Below are positions 46,501 to 58,518 of a DNA stretch of 64,000 bases, piece after piece (position 1 is the first letter of the stretch; each line of letters opens with the position of its first letter). The notes under the pieces are model-generated. The model was not told the origin of the DNA and did no database searches. It saw nothing but the letters and a program-made list of their open reading frames with translations. Origin of the DNA: Motacilla alba alba (lineage: Eukaryota > Chordata > Aves > Passeriformes > Motacillidae); NCBI RefSeq assembly GCF_015832195.1, contig NC_052018.1, positions 28,362,115 to 28,426,114 on the forward strand. Direction: 5' to 3'. Position numbers and translations under genes: made by a program.

Positions 46501-48614
46501 TCATATATCTTATCTCCAGAATACCTTGGAAGTCTGCTTAATTAACCCTGAACACCACGTGCATGGCCAGATCATCATCTCAATGTGAAGCTGAATATCC
46601 CACAGAGAATATTTTACATGTCAGATGTGAATGACAGAGGAGGCTGGAGATAGAGCTGTTGTCTGTTTCAAGCCTTTCCACTCTTGCTCTATTGAGCAGT
46701 TCAAAAGTTTGGCTCATCATTTCCTAGTCACACTTGGCTTCTCCAAACTACTTCTGCCTCTTCAAAATGTTCACATCCCTTGAAAGAAGACTCGTTCTTT
46801 ATGTAAACAAACAACAAATAAAAGTATTGGCATGCAAGTAATCAAATGGAAAGATAAAGAGTTCAGTCATCCAGCAGCTTGAATCTAAAGATTACTTTCA
46901 GTGGTTTTCCTTATACATAGTTAATGTCATACCTATCTTCTTAGATGAGATTTTTACCATAAATTTTCATCTTTTTCATCTGTCTTCCACAATCTTGATG
47001 CAGTTAATATGCGGAAAACTTCTTACCCTTATTATTATTCGTTGTTTTTAAAATTCTGGTTGCAAGCACCTGCTTGGTTGAATGAATGAGGTGTTAAAGG
47101 GATTCATCATACTTGTTAATCATGTCCTAGCAGCAGATAGACCTCATGTTTCACAGACTGCTACAGAACAACACTTTATTCTTTACTTTTTTTTTTTAAC
47201 TTTGACAAAAATTTAAAGCAGATTGCTTGACTTCCAAGCACAAGTTTCTGTAACATGGATATCGTATTAATACATCCCTTCATAATACACCTGTCCTATA
47301 TTAGGAACATTTTATGTAACTACGTCAAAATGAACATTTAATTCATATCTTGGTAAGATTTTTTTTTATTTTGTGAGCACAGCTATCCAACAATATTCTA
47401 AAGCCAAATAAGCTTTATAAAGGGAAAACATTCATGCCCAGTTAAGATCAGCAACACAGAAGACGATTGATCTAACTAGCAAATAAAAAAAGAGAAGGAA
47501 ATGCCACAATAATATGATTGCTTAGAATAGAAGAAACGGACAGACAAGAAATACTCATAGACTATGTAAGAGAGAGAAATCCATCTGGAAAACTCTGGAA
47601 AAAGTTGGAGAGATATCCCTGTTAAGCCTAGTAAATTGCTTTTAAATTTAATTCTTCTTTCATTTAAGCTTCAAGTTGAGAAATGTTTTCAAAAATGCCC
47701 CAATATTCACAGGGAAAAAGTGTAAACATTTTTTCAACAAACCAAAGGAACAAAAACCAATTGTCTTTATTTTAGGGGCAGTACAGAGTTGAAAGGCAAA
47801 TACTTGAAAATAAATTTCTATTAAGAACACAAAAAAATTAAAATAAAGCCAAAGCAAACTCCAAAGTGTTCAAACTTAAAAGATGAAATGTTAACTAAAA
47901 TATTTGAGGGTTTGCAGTAACAGCTCTTGAGTTTTCAAGGATGTCTGGAATTTCGTGAAAACAAATTTTATAATATTGTCACGGATCTGTATTGCAGAAG
48001 GATGGACTTTCCTTATTTGTTTTTTTATCTGTTTCTATGTTCCATGATTTTAAAAGTGGAAGCTACTTGACAAAAAGAAGTTCTTCAGAGGCAAGAGGAG
48101 ATTGATTCTCATGAGAGAAAAATATGTCCCAGGGGAAAAATTACCAAAAGTAGCAAGATATTGCCAAGTGAAAGGATCACACCAATAGCAAAAGCAAGTC
48201 ACTTGCAAGCATGAAGATTGCTAAGAGTAGCAGAGAAAAGGCATTTAAGTCATGAAGGTGATAGAAAACTGGAAATTAAGTCTTAATAGCACATTATTTT
48301 TGCAATTTTATGATCTCAGGAAGATATTTATTAGATGGAGACCCTGAAAACTTTGTATTTTTTCTTTCAATCAAGAAAATGATGATCTAAGCCATAACAT
48401 GTCTGTATGTTTGATCTTAGTAAGACTTAAAACTCCTGGACTGTTAAAAAGACTTTGAAGAAGAAGATAATAGACAGAGGAATTCAGAAATTGAAAAAGA
48501 TGTGTAGCACAAGTTTGAAAATATGAATTATGGCAGATTAATATAAGAAAATTATTTCATAAAGTCATAGTTATATGGGAAAAAAAATAAGGTGATAAGC
48601 CAAATCCACCTGAA
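43598..48614. other. AT-rich non-coding DNA, nothing recognised
   Basis: About 5 kb without a recognisable gene or repeat family. The stretch near 46540-46800 is less AT-rich and may be an unrecognised old repeat. Low-complexity runs occur near 45267 (T/G) and 47187 (T-run). All ORFs are 60-68 codons without domains. Confidence 0.5.
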
Positions 48615-49250
48615 TGTCAGTATGAAAGAGCTGGCAGTGTGCCCCTGTGGCTTGGAGGGTCAATGATGTTGTGGGGTGCATCAGGAAGAGTAGGGCACCT
48701 CCCAGGTCAAGGGAGGTGATCCTCTCCCTCTAATTGGACCTAGTGAGGCCATATCAATTCCAGTCTTCAGTCTAACAAAAACAAAGAGCTACTGGAGAGG
48801 GTAAACTGGAAGGCCATAAAGGTGATAAGGAATCTGGAGTATTTTTTTTAATGAGGAAAGATTTTGGGTCCTCTTTAGTTTGGAAAAGAGAAGACTCAAA
48901 GTGGATTTCATCAATACATATAAATATCTCAAAAGTGGGTGCCAAGAGGAAGAAGACACACTCTTTTCAGTGGTGCCCAACAACAGGATAGGAAGTCTAG
49001 GTCATAAACTAAAACACAAGAAGATCCAGCTCAACATGAGGAAGAACTTTACATTGAGAGTGGCACAGCACTGAACAGGCTGCCCAGGGAGGTTGTGGAG
49101 CCTCCCTCTCTGGAGACATTCAAAGACCACCTGGAAGTGTTCCTGTGTCACCTGCTCTAGGTGACCCTGCCTTGGCAGGGGTGCTGGACCAGATGATCTC
49201 CAGAGATCCCGTCCAAACATAACAGTTGTGTCATTTGGTGATTCGGTCAA
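48615..49250 (+). mobile_element. CR1 LINE 3' end, sense
   Basis: About 640 bases of CR1 3' region. Landmarks are GGGAGGTGATCCTCTCCCTC near 48710, AGTGAGGCCATATC near 48751, GAGGGTAAACTGGAAGGCC near 48797, CAAGAGGAAGAAGACACAC near 48943, CAGGCTGCCCAGGGAGG near 49076, GACCAGATGATCTCCAGAG near 49188, and a worn octamer tail near 49225-49245. It is the same subfamily as 29275-29628 but longer. An older CR1 RT fragment follows on the same strand. Confidence 0.88.
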
Positions 49251-49329
49251 GAGTTCAACATGGCACAACCCTGGAAATATTACCAGTGTTGGGGGAAAAT
49301 CCAGAGATTAATAGAGGAACTACAAGGTG

Positions 49330-49600
49330 AATAGACAGCTTGCAACAGAGAGGATGCAAATAGGAGAAACTAAAGTAGAGAGGTATCAGACTGGCTAACA
49401 AAAAATCAAATATCAGCTCAGACATCACTGCTATTTAATAATTTCATTAGTGATATTGGCATAGATATTAGAAACATAATAATGAATTTTGCCAAAGACA
49501 CTAAGTTGGAAACATCATCAAGCAGTGTTTAGAAATAATATAGAAAGAACATGATTGCCTTGAGAACCATGATAGTAGAAATTGTGATTAACATACAAAA
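49330..49600 (+). pseudogene. Old CR1/L3-like RT fragment with altered catalytic box, sense
   Basis: A diverged RT segment reads LLFNNFISDIGIDI (about 49428-49470), then the catalytic box as FAKDTKL at about 49488-49508, where intact elements have FADDTKL. One catalytic aspartate is replaced by lysine. Stops flank the block. It lies directly downstream of a younger CR1 3' end, so the younger copy may have inserted into or beside this older one. No upstream partner piece could be confirmed. Confidence 0.6.
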
Positions 49601-50962
49601 CTTTTTGTCAGTAGAATTGTCAACTGAGAAACGAAAAGGAAGAGGATGAGTGTTTTAATATGGGATGTCTACAACTGCCAGCATTTTTGATCTGTGAGAG
49701 AGAAATACAAGCATAAGGTGCATCAGCTGATAAATTTTTCAGTGTAATAAAGGAAATATTACTTATATCAAGTATATTCATCAGGATAAAGTCTTGGTAA
49801 ACCAGGTTTGATAAAAAAGAAGTCAAAAGGAATTAAGCAGAGGAAAGAGATAATGTAATCATGAGGAGAACATAAGTAGTAGATCAGAAATGCACCACAA
49901 GTTTGTACCAAATCTCTAAAATGAATTCCAGTCAAACCAGGTGTACTAAATAAGCTTCAATTGAAAGAGCTTTTTAGAATGCATTCTGTGAACACCTTCA
50001 ACTTTTCACTTAGGAAAGCACCTTTTCAAATTACTTCATTTTGCTTTATATTTACTATGAAAAGAAAGCTAGAGAGGTATGTCAATAAGATATGTAATGA
50101 GTTTATGAGCAGAGCCATAAAGAAGATCTGTTGGGAAAAACTCATCTCAAGTAAGTTTATAGTGCTAAAATTATTCCTTTGCTAAAATTATTCAAAATGC
50201 TAAGCAATGCATTATTAACTGTATTCTGCTGGGTGCTACATAAAAACATTATTCTAGTAGAAATATTGTTACCCACAACACACCAGCCTGTAAATTGCAA
50301 CCTGCCTTGTGAATGGTTATATGATTTGGGATACATGAATCCATGTTGCAATGAGTGAGTTATTATTTTTCTTTTCTGGTTTTGCTAAAAAATTACTGCA
50401 TTAAAAATAAAGGAAATAAATTGAGTTGGGATGGCTTAACCTGATGGGATCATCAAGACATCCAAAAGAAAAGCCTTATGGGAGGAGAACACAAAGCTAG
50501 AATTCAGTATTTTGCTAAATCTTCCAAATGTTAGAAAAAGTCAGGTAGTCTCAGTGTAGGTTTTATTGGAAAACCAGATAGATTGAAGTGATAGTCTCCT
50601 GATTGAAAGTGTGGAGCACATCTAGCTCATTTAGGTGCTGTTTTATCTCTTTAAATCCTTAAAACAAGGGAAAACTGTTGAAGGAATAAGGTATCCCAGT
50701 GGGGAATTTATTTTCTATTTAGTTTCATCCTGTCAAATTAGCTCTGTATCAGCTTCCAGAATCAGGACCTTTGATCCAGCCTTCTAGTCTAAACAGAACG
50801 AGAGCATTGAACAAAGGATTCAAGCTAAAGCTGGAAGTATATTAAAGGAAGTAGGCTTCCTTTTCCAAAGGAATTGGAAAAAAAAAAAAAAAAAAGGAAC
50901 CATACACTTATGGTGATGTCCCCAAGCAGATATGTTACCACGGAGATTTTTTAAACATACTT

Positions 50963-51100
50963 AACAAAAACAAATGAATGAACAAACAAAAAAAAAAACC
51001 AAAACCAAAAAATAAACAAAAAACAAACAAACAAAAAAAAAAAAAAAAAAAAAAAAACAAAAAAAAAAAAACACCAAATAAACCAAAACCACCAAACAAC
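50963..51100. repeat. Long A-rich simple repeat, CAAA units
   Basis: Imperfect CAAA, CCAAAA and pure A blocks across about 140 bases, including long homopolymers at about 51033-51056 and 51060-51071. It is the longest low-complexity tract in the window and gives a false phenylalanine-rich ORF on the minus strand. Confidence 0.92.
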
Positions 51101-52961
51101 AGGAAGGAGAATGTGAGAATGTGCACAGGATTCTGTTGATTTGACATTTGTTTTGTCTTCTCTATCTTTTGAGTTAAATAATAGACATAGATTTGTTTTG
51201 AAAACACCAATACACATTTCTGACGTATAATTTTAATGTATAAAGCAGAGGTGGCCTGAGGGAAATCAGTAAAAGGTAAAATCTGGGACATGGAAACTCC
51301 TCTGCCAGCCACTTCTAAGAATGAGCTTGTGTTGTTTAGGGAGTGGAAGAACAGAACAGGAGGAATCAGCGTGTTAGATTTTTTTTATTTTTAGACAGTC
51401 TTACTGCCCAAGATGAAATCATATCCAGTAGTTAAGATTCTGCACTTACATATAGTAACACAGGTATTTTAAATATGGTCATCTGATTGAAAGTACATGG
51501 TTCAACTCTGCAATAGTCGGGATAGTCTCTGTATATATAGTAATATTTCCACCTGAAAGCAGAGACCTAAATTGTATTAATCCTATGGTAAAATCAGTTA
51601 TTTTTTACTTGACCGCAAAAAGACTATATAGTGCTGGAATCCAATATATTTTATATTCAGCCATATGTGTTCCACTGCCATGGACTTGTGTGATCAAATA
51701 TTGTAAAGTTCAATTCAAATCTTTATTCAATCATACTTCTCAGTTAATACTGTGAAGAGTTTTGCTCTTAAATCCCTGCCTCAGCTCTTTATATAAAACA
51801 GCAGGATTGATATTTTATTTAGTAATTCTGGTGTGACAATTAAAAAAATAACTCGTCATATTTTTAATGTCTGCCAATATTGGAATGGATTTAGCAATGG
51901 AATGGTTATAACCTTGGAATAAGCATATGCCTGCTGTTCCACTTAACATATTTGTATCAATATAAATAGCAGCAATAACAAAGCTTACATATTTTTAATG
52001 TATTGATGGTTTATGTATTTAAAACTCTACAGAAAATTGTAAAATATTTCTATGCATTGTTCAATTTTTCCATTATTTCAATATGATACACACTTGCTTT
52101 TCTTGTAGTAGCACTACTTGAAACAGCTCATGATACTGTTTTTTATCCTTTTGCTTTTTCACCTGAAACACTGCTGGTGCCAGTATTGCTTCAAGCTCTT
52201 TAAAAGTAATGGTTAAGGGCCAGAAGTGCAAAGACAAGGACAAAACACCATTGCTTCAGGGCTCTATTCAATTCTCTTTAATCAGGCAGAGTTGCCATTG
52301 AAATCAGTGACAGCTCTGCTTGAATAAGAAGGGCTGGATAGGGATTTCAGTAGTATGTGTGTAACTTAACAATCTGCCCTACATGGCAGGAAAGGACTAG
52401 CAAAGGAAGAACAAACAGATTCTCTCAGTTTAAAATCACTCTTTATATTTCTTTTCTGTGGAACTGAAATCAAGCTGTAAATTTTTTTGAGAAACAAATG
52501 ATTTTCTCTCCTGCTCCTCTGTAAACATATAAACAACTCAGCTAAAATCCCTCGTTCCTATCCCTATACATCTCTTCCAGTATCATGCCCACTTTTGTAC
52601 AGGTGAGCCATCTAAGAAACTTTCCCATCATGGCTAAAAGAGACTAAAGAAGATAGATGCATTAACATGACCCAGTGCAACCTAAGTACTCTGATAATGT
52701 ACCCCATCATTTAAAAATCTTTAAAAAATCTTTTAAAATCTTTTTTTCTTAGCAGAAAAGAAAAAAAAATCTACAATGTAGTTTGAAATTGGAAAATATT
52801 CCCCACCAGACTGCTTTGAGAGCCACTGAGTCATGACTTAAGTCACTTCTTTAGAACACTTTTAATTAGTACCGTGGAATAAAATGCCAATGATTTATTG
52901 TCAGAAAATAAAGATAAATGGCAACTTGGTGCTTTCCTGACTTTAAAATATATTTTTTGTT

Positions 52962-53019
52962 ATCCTTTTATTTTCTCAGATATAAGTTTTATCCTTTTAT
53001 TTTCTCAGATATAAGTTTT
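52962..53019. repeat. Perfect 29-bp tandem duplication
   Basis: Units 52962-52990 and 52991-53019 are identical. Each starts ATCCTTTTATTTTC and ends GATATAAGTTTT. Identity implies a recent duplication. Confidence 0.94.
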
Positions 53020-53820
53020 CGTGAAAAATATGGTAACTGTAAAACACTGAGAAACAGCCTCAAGTATGAATTTCCATGCTACTAAATATATTGTCCTCAT
53101 TTACTGACATGAAGAGTCACTTGGCAGTCTCTGGTGGAATAGAATTATAGATTATGCAATTCTTAATCAGCTGTGTAATTCACAATCTTTCCTCACCCAA
53201 TTGTACCAGTTCAATTTAGGTCATTAAAACTGCCACAAGGCAGCTTTCCTCCTCTGGCATTGACTGTCTGGAAAGACATGATTTTCCAGCAGTACAAGTC
53301 AGCAGTCACCTGCTGAGCAAGCCGGTGTGGCTTTTAAAAGCTGGTTCAGCACAGGAAGAAAAAGAGAGCTGACACTAACTATAATTGTCAGAAACTCAAG
53401 TACTGTGCTTTTAAACATCTCAGAAAACCAAACTGGAATGGAGAAAGAAAAAAAAAAAAAAAAAAAGCAGAACTAAACGAATTAAACAAATGGAAAAAAT
53501 AAGCCTAGCCAAGATAACAGAAAAGAGAAAAATTAAAAAACACAAATAGCAAAGAAAGGTCAAACATTAACTCTCGATAGGAAGGTATTGAAAAATAAAT
53601 CAACAAAAAATATCTGCTCATACTTACAAAAGAGTTCTGCTCATACTTTAAAAAGCTTAAAGTAATGAGTAATAATTCTCAATTAAAATGGATATTTTAG
53701 TTTTGACACTGTATGGAATTGATCTCTCTCCATTGAAATCATATTAATTTCTCTGCTAACCTTGACCTATATTGGATGTAGTCTCAAAAAAGCACAGAAC
53801 CAGAATAGTTTGACAGAAAG

Positions 53821-53897
53821 CCAAAACAAACAACATACCAACAAAACAACAACAACAAAAAAACCCAAACCAAAGCAAACAACCAAAAACCAAAAAC
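53821..53897. repeat. A/C-rich simple repeat, CAAAA and CAA units
   Basis: CAAAC, CAACAACAA and CCAAAAACC units, nearly free of G and T over about 75 bases. Low complexity, no coding meaning. Confidence 0.85.
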
Positions 53898-54382
53898 TGC
53901 AGAACAATAGATGAGTAAATGTATAAAAATAGCAATTACTTACATATACCTACATGAATTTTCCAAGGATGTATCTGCCCTATTCACCTGCAGTTTCACA
54001 AGTGATATGCAGTCTTGTTGAACCAGAATGCAGTGGCAAAAATGTAACTTAACATTGTAAAAATAGATAGAACCTATTTTACCAAAGAACCTACAAACAA
54101 TATGTTAGAATTTTGTTTGAAAGCACATCTAAAGATACAAAGTACATGATAATATCCATGAGTACTGGGCATTAATTTGAGCTGACATTTGTTTGCTAAG
54201 CAGGCTAAAAATATTAGTAAATATGAACAGCTTATTTGGGATGAAACAAGGAGGAACCAGTTACCATGGAGGGTGGGATCAGGGAGAGGAAGAGAGATTT
54301 ATGTTTCAAAATTCAGCCTCTGAATTTAAAGCAAAACTCCTACATATCAAAGGTAGTGAATGAATTCATAATTGGTCTGGAT

Positions 54383-54943
54383 TTAATTTTTTACTAATTG
54401 TTTCATAACATGATCTAGAAAAATCTTGCAAATCAATCCACTAGAATTATTTTTTAAAACAGGAACTAGGTCAAATGAATGGTTTGTGGGACACTGGTTT
54501 TCCATGTGCAAGTTATCCTGCCTCAAGGCTGGTATCTTAATTGCATCTGAGCATTGTAGTAGTTTTCCAAGATGGAAAAGGTATGCAGCTCTTGAGATCT
54601 CCTCTGAAACACAACAAACTAGAATAATGTTAATTAGTAAGGGTAAAATGAATCTAAAGAGAGAATGGAATTTTTTAATCTGATGCTGAGGATTTGTGTT
54701 AAACAGAAATCGGCAAAAATGGAATGAAGGTAGCAAAATTGAAATTATCATCTCTAGTGTTAGCTGTTTTAGAGGAAGAAAGGGTGGAAAAATCAGGTGG
54801 GTTCTCAGATTCTGGGTCATTCTCATGCACAGGCTTGAATATATAAATAATAGCTTATGCAATACTCTGGCTTTAGCACAAGGGCATTCAGAAGAACCAT
54901 GGTATGGGTATAGAGTAAAATATCTGAGAAAAAAACATTGCAT
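54383..54943 (-). CDS. Orphan 186-codon ORF, unknown, possibly chance
   Basis: The longest stop-free stretch in the window outside GC-rich or low-complexity DNA. The predicted protein has hydrophobic blocks (LIFPPFLPL near residue 50; FILPLLINIILVCCV around residues 96-110) that could form one or two membrane segments, and many Cys, His, Phe and Leu residues. I recognise no domain, and it does not resemble LINE or retroviral proteins. The start context is AAAATGC (A at -3). No splice sites, promoter or polyadenylation signal could be tied to it. The plus strand also has two 85-codon ORFs over the same interval, which points to locally low stop density on both strands rather than selection. 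A chance ORF or an old repeat remnant is more likely than a gene. Confidence 0.15.
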   Translation of the reverse strand: MQCFFLRYFTLYPYHGSSECPCAKARVLHKLLFIYSSLCMRMTQNLRTHLIFPPFLPLKQLTLEMIISILLPSFHFCRFLFNTNPQHQIKKFHSLFRFILPLLINIILVCCVSEEISRAAYLFHLGKLLQCSDAIKIPALRQDNLHMENQCPTNHSFDLVPVLKNNSSGLICKIFLDHVMKQLVKN

Positions 54944-55384
54944 TTTTAAGTAGGCTTATATTTGACATCAGAAATATAATGAAAGGGTTAGAGTTCAAGG
55001 AGGAAATTTATCAAAGAAAAAATTTGTGATGGTATAATTTCTGCTGATAAGACAAAGATACCAAGATGAAGACTATTCCCATATTCTATACTTTAAAATG
55101 TACAAAATTCTAAGGATTCTACATGTTTTTCTTTTTCTTTCATTCTAAGGAATTTGGACTTTTTGTTTGGATGAGAAAGGAAAAGCAGTTCTGGCATGAA
55201 GATGCCAGTTATCTGTTTCAGATTGTGAAAGTTCCCTGCTCAACTGACCTATATTTGAACTTTGTTTTAGACTTGGCACACACCTAGTTCTATCAACAGA
55301 TTTTCAGAGGATGGTGGCTGGTTACTGAAAAGTGTTTATGTTCCAGAGTCAAGTTTCATTATCCAAAGGGAAACTCTAACTTAA
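54944..55384. other. AT-rich spacer, nothing recognised
   Basis: About 440 bases without a gene or repeat family that I recognise. Confidence 0.5.
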
Positions 55385-55520
55385 ACAGCCATACTGTGTC
55401 AGACCAAAGACTCTTCGTGATACTGTCTTATGCACTGGCTGATACAAATTGTCACACTAGGAAGGGTCTCTGGCGCCACACCTTGGCTTTCCTATATTTG
55501 CTATCTCCAGTAGTACAACA
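55385..55520 (+). repeat. Old sauropsid interspersed repeat fragment
   Basis: The block AACAGCCATACTGTGTCAGACCAAAG (55385-55410), followed by a diverged 'gatactgtct...ctggctgatac' segment, matches a repeat recalled as common in turtles and birds ('catactgggtcagaccaaaggtcc...agtatcctgtc'). I am unsure of its class (a SINE or a LINE 3' end). The rest of the element is not clear. The T-run at about 55535-55552 lies just outside. Confidence 0.5.
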
Positions 55521-56942
55521 CCCACTCTCTTCCTTTTTTTTTTTTTTTTCAGTTACTATCCCTTGAGAATTTTTTGCCTCAATTCTATTTTTATGTTCTT
55601 CATTTGGGAACAGAAGATATTTAAATATTTTTCAGTGTAATTATTGTGTGATTCTGATTGGCATGAGTAAGAACTCTGGCCATTAGTAGTCAGACTGTCC
55701 AGGGTGCTCAGCCTAATCCCCCATACACTACGTGGCTTTTGGCAGAGGGATGATAGCTTATTTTTGTCCTCCTGTACTCATTGTTTGCTCAGCCCTAAGG
55801 GGAAAACCAACAGGAACAATGGCAGATGAAGTTGTCTGAGTGAATAAAACATCTCTATAACAAAGAAGTCTTCTCTGGTCCTGTTTTCCTTTTTTAACTT
55901 GTTTGTGGCCTACGACCATGATATCCACAATTGTGGTTAAAATCTTTATCAGACTTCTCTTCTATCATCTTCTGAAAGTTTATAGACTGTCTCCATCCAA
56001 CCTACATGGAGGAAAACTTCTGAAAATCTACAGTTTCTTTTTCATTCAAGAATGCTGAAGGCCAACATGCAAGCAAAACTGTAAAGTTATAATTCCCTAA
56101 TCATCCGGCAGACTTGGAAACATACAGCGCCTCTTTGATGTTTGCAGACAATGTGCTAAACTGAAGAGAATGGGCTGAGGTACCCAAAGGAATTCAGTGT
56201 ATTTATAGAGTGTTTTCTTTGCTCTTATTTGTAACTCATCCTGCTTCATCTAGGGAATCAGTAAACATAGATTTGCTTCAATGGCCTAAAGAGAATAGAA
56301 GCTTCCAAAAGATGAGATCTTTTATTTAGAAAAAAGTGCAGTTGTAAGATCTGTGTGCTGTCACATCTCACAGAATTACCATAATAGCATTTTGATTGCA
56401 ATAGAAAAAAGAACTAATTACAATGTAGAAAATATTAAAACCAAACTTTGATAAGTAACAATGTTTAATGCAAGGGGATTCTCAGGTGATGATATTTCTC
56501 AATACATTAAACTATTTCAAGTTTATACAATGACCAATATTTTTTCTTGACAATTATATATTAGCAATAGATATATATATATAGAAAAATTATCCACAGA
56601 AGAGTGCAGCAGTACCTTGCATAACTAACAGACTGCACTAAAGTCTATATATTTCAAATTTGCCTCATAAATGAGCAATAAACATTTATTGTAACCAAAT
56701 TTATTGTTTCACAAAACGGCCTAAACTTTGCTTGCTAACAGTCGTATCAATAGCAGGAGTTGATCAGGTGAAGTCAGGAGGTCTTCACCAGTTATGGATT
56801 GTGACATAAGGAGAAATTTGGAGTGAAAGGAATTCCTTGGGATTCTAAAGAGCAATAAACTTACACTACTCATGAGGTAAAAATATTTATCTTGATGTCA
56901 TGTCTCAATATATCTGACAGTTAAACATGACTCAGCTTCTTG
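55521..56942. other. AT-rich non-coding DNA, nothing recognised
   Basis: No gene recognised. It starts with a T-run (55535-55552) and includes a short TATATA run near 56568. The first few hundred bases may continue the old repeat, but too weakly to annotate. Confidence 0.5.
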
Positions 56943-57275
56943 TTCACTCTCCCACAGAATGATGGGGAAGACAATTAGAAGGGTAAAATGAGGAAACTCA
57001 CAGATTGAGATAAAGACAGTTTAGCAGGGAAAATAGAAGCTGTATGCCCAAGCAAAGCAAAACAAGGAATTCTTTCACCACATCCCATGGACAGGCAGAT
57101 AGATGTTCATTCATCTCCAGGAAAGCAGGTCTCCATCACATGATACTGTGAATTTGGTAGACAAATGACATAACTCCAAGGATTCCTCACTCTTCTGAGC
57201 ATGACTCCATATGATATGGAATACCCCTTTGGTCAGCTGGGTTCAGCTGCCGCTGCTGTATCCCCTTTTTGTGGA
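56943..57275 (-). mobile_element. ERVL-like endogenous retrovirus LTR fragment, antisense
   Basis: The third antisense copy of the family seen at 16819-17395 and 21648-22199. Plus-strand landmarks are CACTCTCCCACAGAATGATGGGG near 56945, AGATTGAGATAAAGACAG near 57002, CATCTCCAGGAAAGCAGG near 57112, GAGCATGACTCCATATGATATGG near 57198, and CCCCTTTGGTCAGCTGGGTT near 57225. Only the 3' part of the LTR is present; its 5' third (beyond 57275 on this strand) is missing or unrecognisable. Confidence 0.75.
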
Positions 57276-58450
57276 CTGTAAGTGCTGACACCCTACACAA
57301 CACATAATTAAGGCAAACTGGCACAAGACAGGGTTTTGTCTGTAAGCCATACAGTTCTTTCTGATTATATCTAAGAGTATTAAAAACAAAAAGCAACCAG
57401 CAAGCCAAGAGAACTGCAGCACAGACAAATATGGCATTAATTTAATGGCCACAAAGAATAATTTGTTTGTTTTAATTAACCAAAAATATTTGAATGTAAA
57501 CTTTCTGAAGCTCAAAGCAGGCACACAACCCTATGCATGCAATATAGAATGATAAAAATTGCTGACAGCTGGATGTGCTCATTAGGAATTTTATGTCAGC
57601 AGCACTACTTTTAAAAACAGAAAACTGTTAATATGCAGACTTCAGCTGAAGGAATAAATCAAATAAATCAAATATTTAGCTTGATACATGTAGTCATTTT
57701 TCTATCTATAGAGTATATTTTCAGATCACAGTTTCTTTGGATTTATTAATTATTCCAATATATTCTCCTTATGAATGCCTTATGAAATTGTGTATTATAT
57801 GAAATACAAATAAAGAAGCATTAGCCAGGCATATCTGGTTCATAGCTCCTCTATGCATCTGAAATCTTTTATCAAGAGAGCTGTCCCAACTCATTAATTC
57901 AAAAAGAGGTTAATAGGGAAACCAGCATCAATAAGCCAGCAAAATCCCTTTTACACTTTTCTAGAATGATCAACACCTCTGAACAATGTAATTCATTGCA
58001 GACAAAGTTTGTCAGCCTACTGATGTCAAAGGCTAGGCTAAGAGAGGAAAATATCCACAAAACAACCAATGGATTAGAAACTTATAACACTAATATTTGG
58101 GCACATAGAAATAATCCAGTGAAACAGATTTAATAAAAAATGGTTTGTATTTAAATTATCCTATTGAAAATAATATCATTTAGATTAATATTAGAGACAT
58201 GGCAGCTGGGAAGGTAACAAAGTTAGAACTATCTGTGTAATTTACTTGCATTTACAAAGCTCTCAGTCTGCATTTTACTTATAATTGGACACTCATATTT
58301 GCTATCTAGGACACTTTCCTTGTAAAATTATCTACTGATAAGTCAAGCATTCAGAAGCTTAATGCTGTGACAGCCAGGCTTGTATTTTCAGTTTTGCATT
58401 AGGCGTTGCAGACTCCTGTGTTCAGAGGTTTCTTACTTTTGAAGAAACCA
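57276..58450. other. AT-rich non-coding DNA, nothing recognised
   Basis: No gene recognised. Two overlapping minus-strand ORFs (73 and 93 codons, 57187-57524) straddle the LTR edge and have no domain. Confidence 0.5.
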
Positions 58451-58518
58451 GAATTCAAAGTGAAGTCATTTGAAATTGTGGATTTATTTTCAATTTTAAA
58501 TGACTTCACTTCGAATTA
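58451..58518. repeat. Long hairpin, 28-nt arms, 12-nt loop
   Basis: Arms 58451-58478 and 58491-58518 are reverse complements at 25 of 28 positions. In a plus-strand transcript one of the three exceptions is a G:U wobble and one is the outermost pair. The central stem is AAGTGAAGTCATTTGAA opposite TTTAAATGACTTCACTT-like sequence. The loop is TGGATTTATTTT. Size and shape resemble a microRNA precursor or a tiny palindromic transposon remnant. No known family is recognised. Confidence 0.85.

Larger units (their letters stand above)
49601..54382. other. AT-rich non-coding DNA with A-rich tracts and a tandem duplication
   Basis: No gene recognised. It contains an A-run at 50879-50895, the long A-rich tract at 50963-51100, a 29-bp tandem duplication at 52962-53019, an A-run near 53450-53466, and an A/C-rich tract at 53821-53897. 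The 125-codon minus-strand ORF near 50935-51312 is a phenylalanine run from the A-rich tract. The segment near 52800-52935 has a dense, non-repetitive look that might reflect a conserved element, but this cannot be tested here. Confidence 0.5.

Noticed and set aside
50935..51312. 125-codon minus-strand ORF rich in phenylalanine
   Set aside because: Translation of the A-rich simple repeat.
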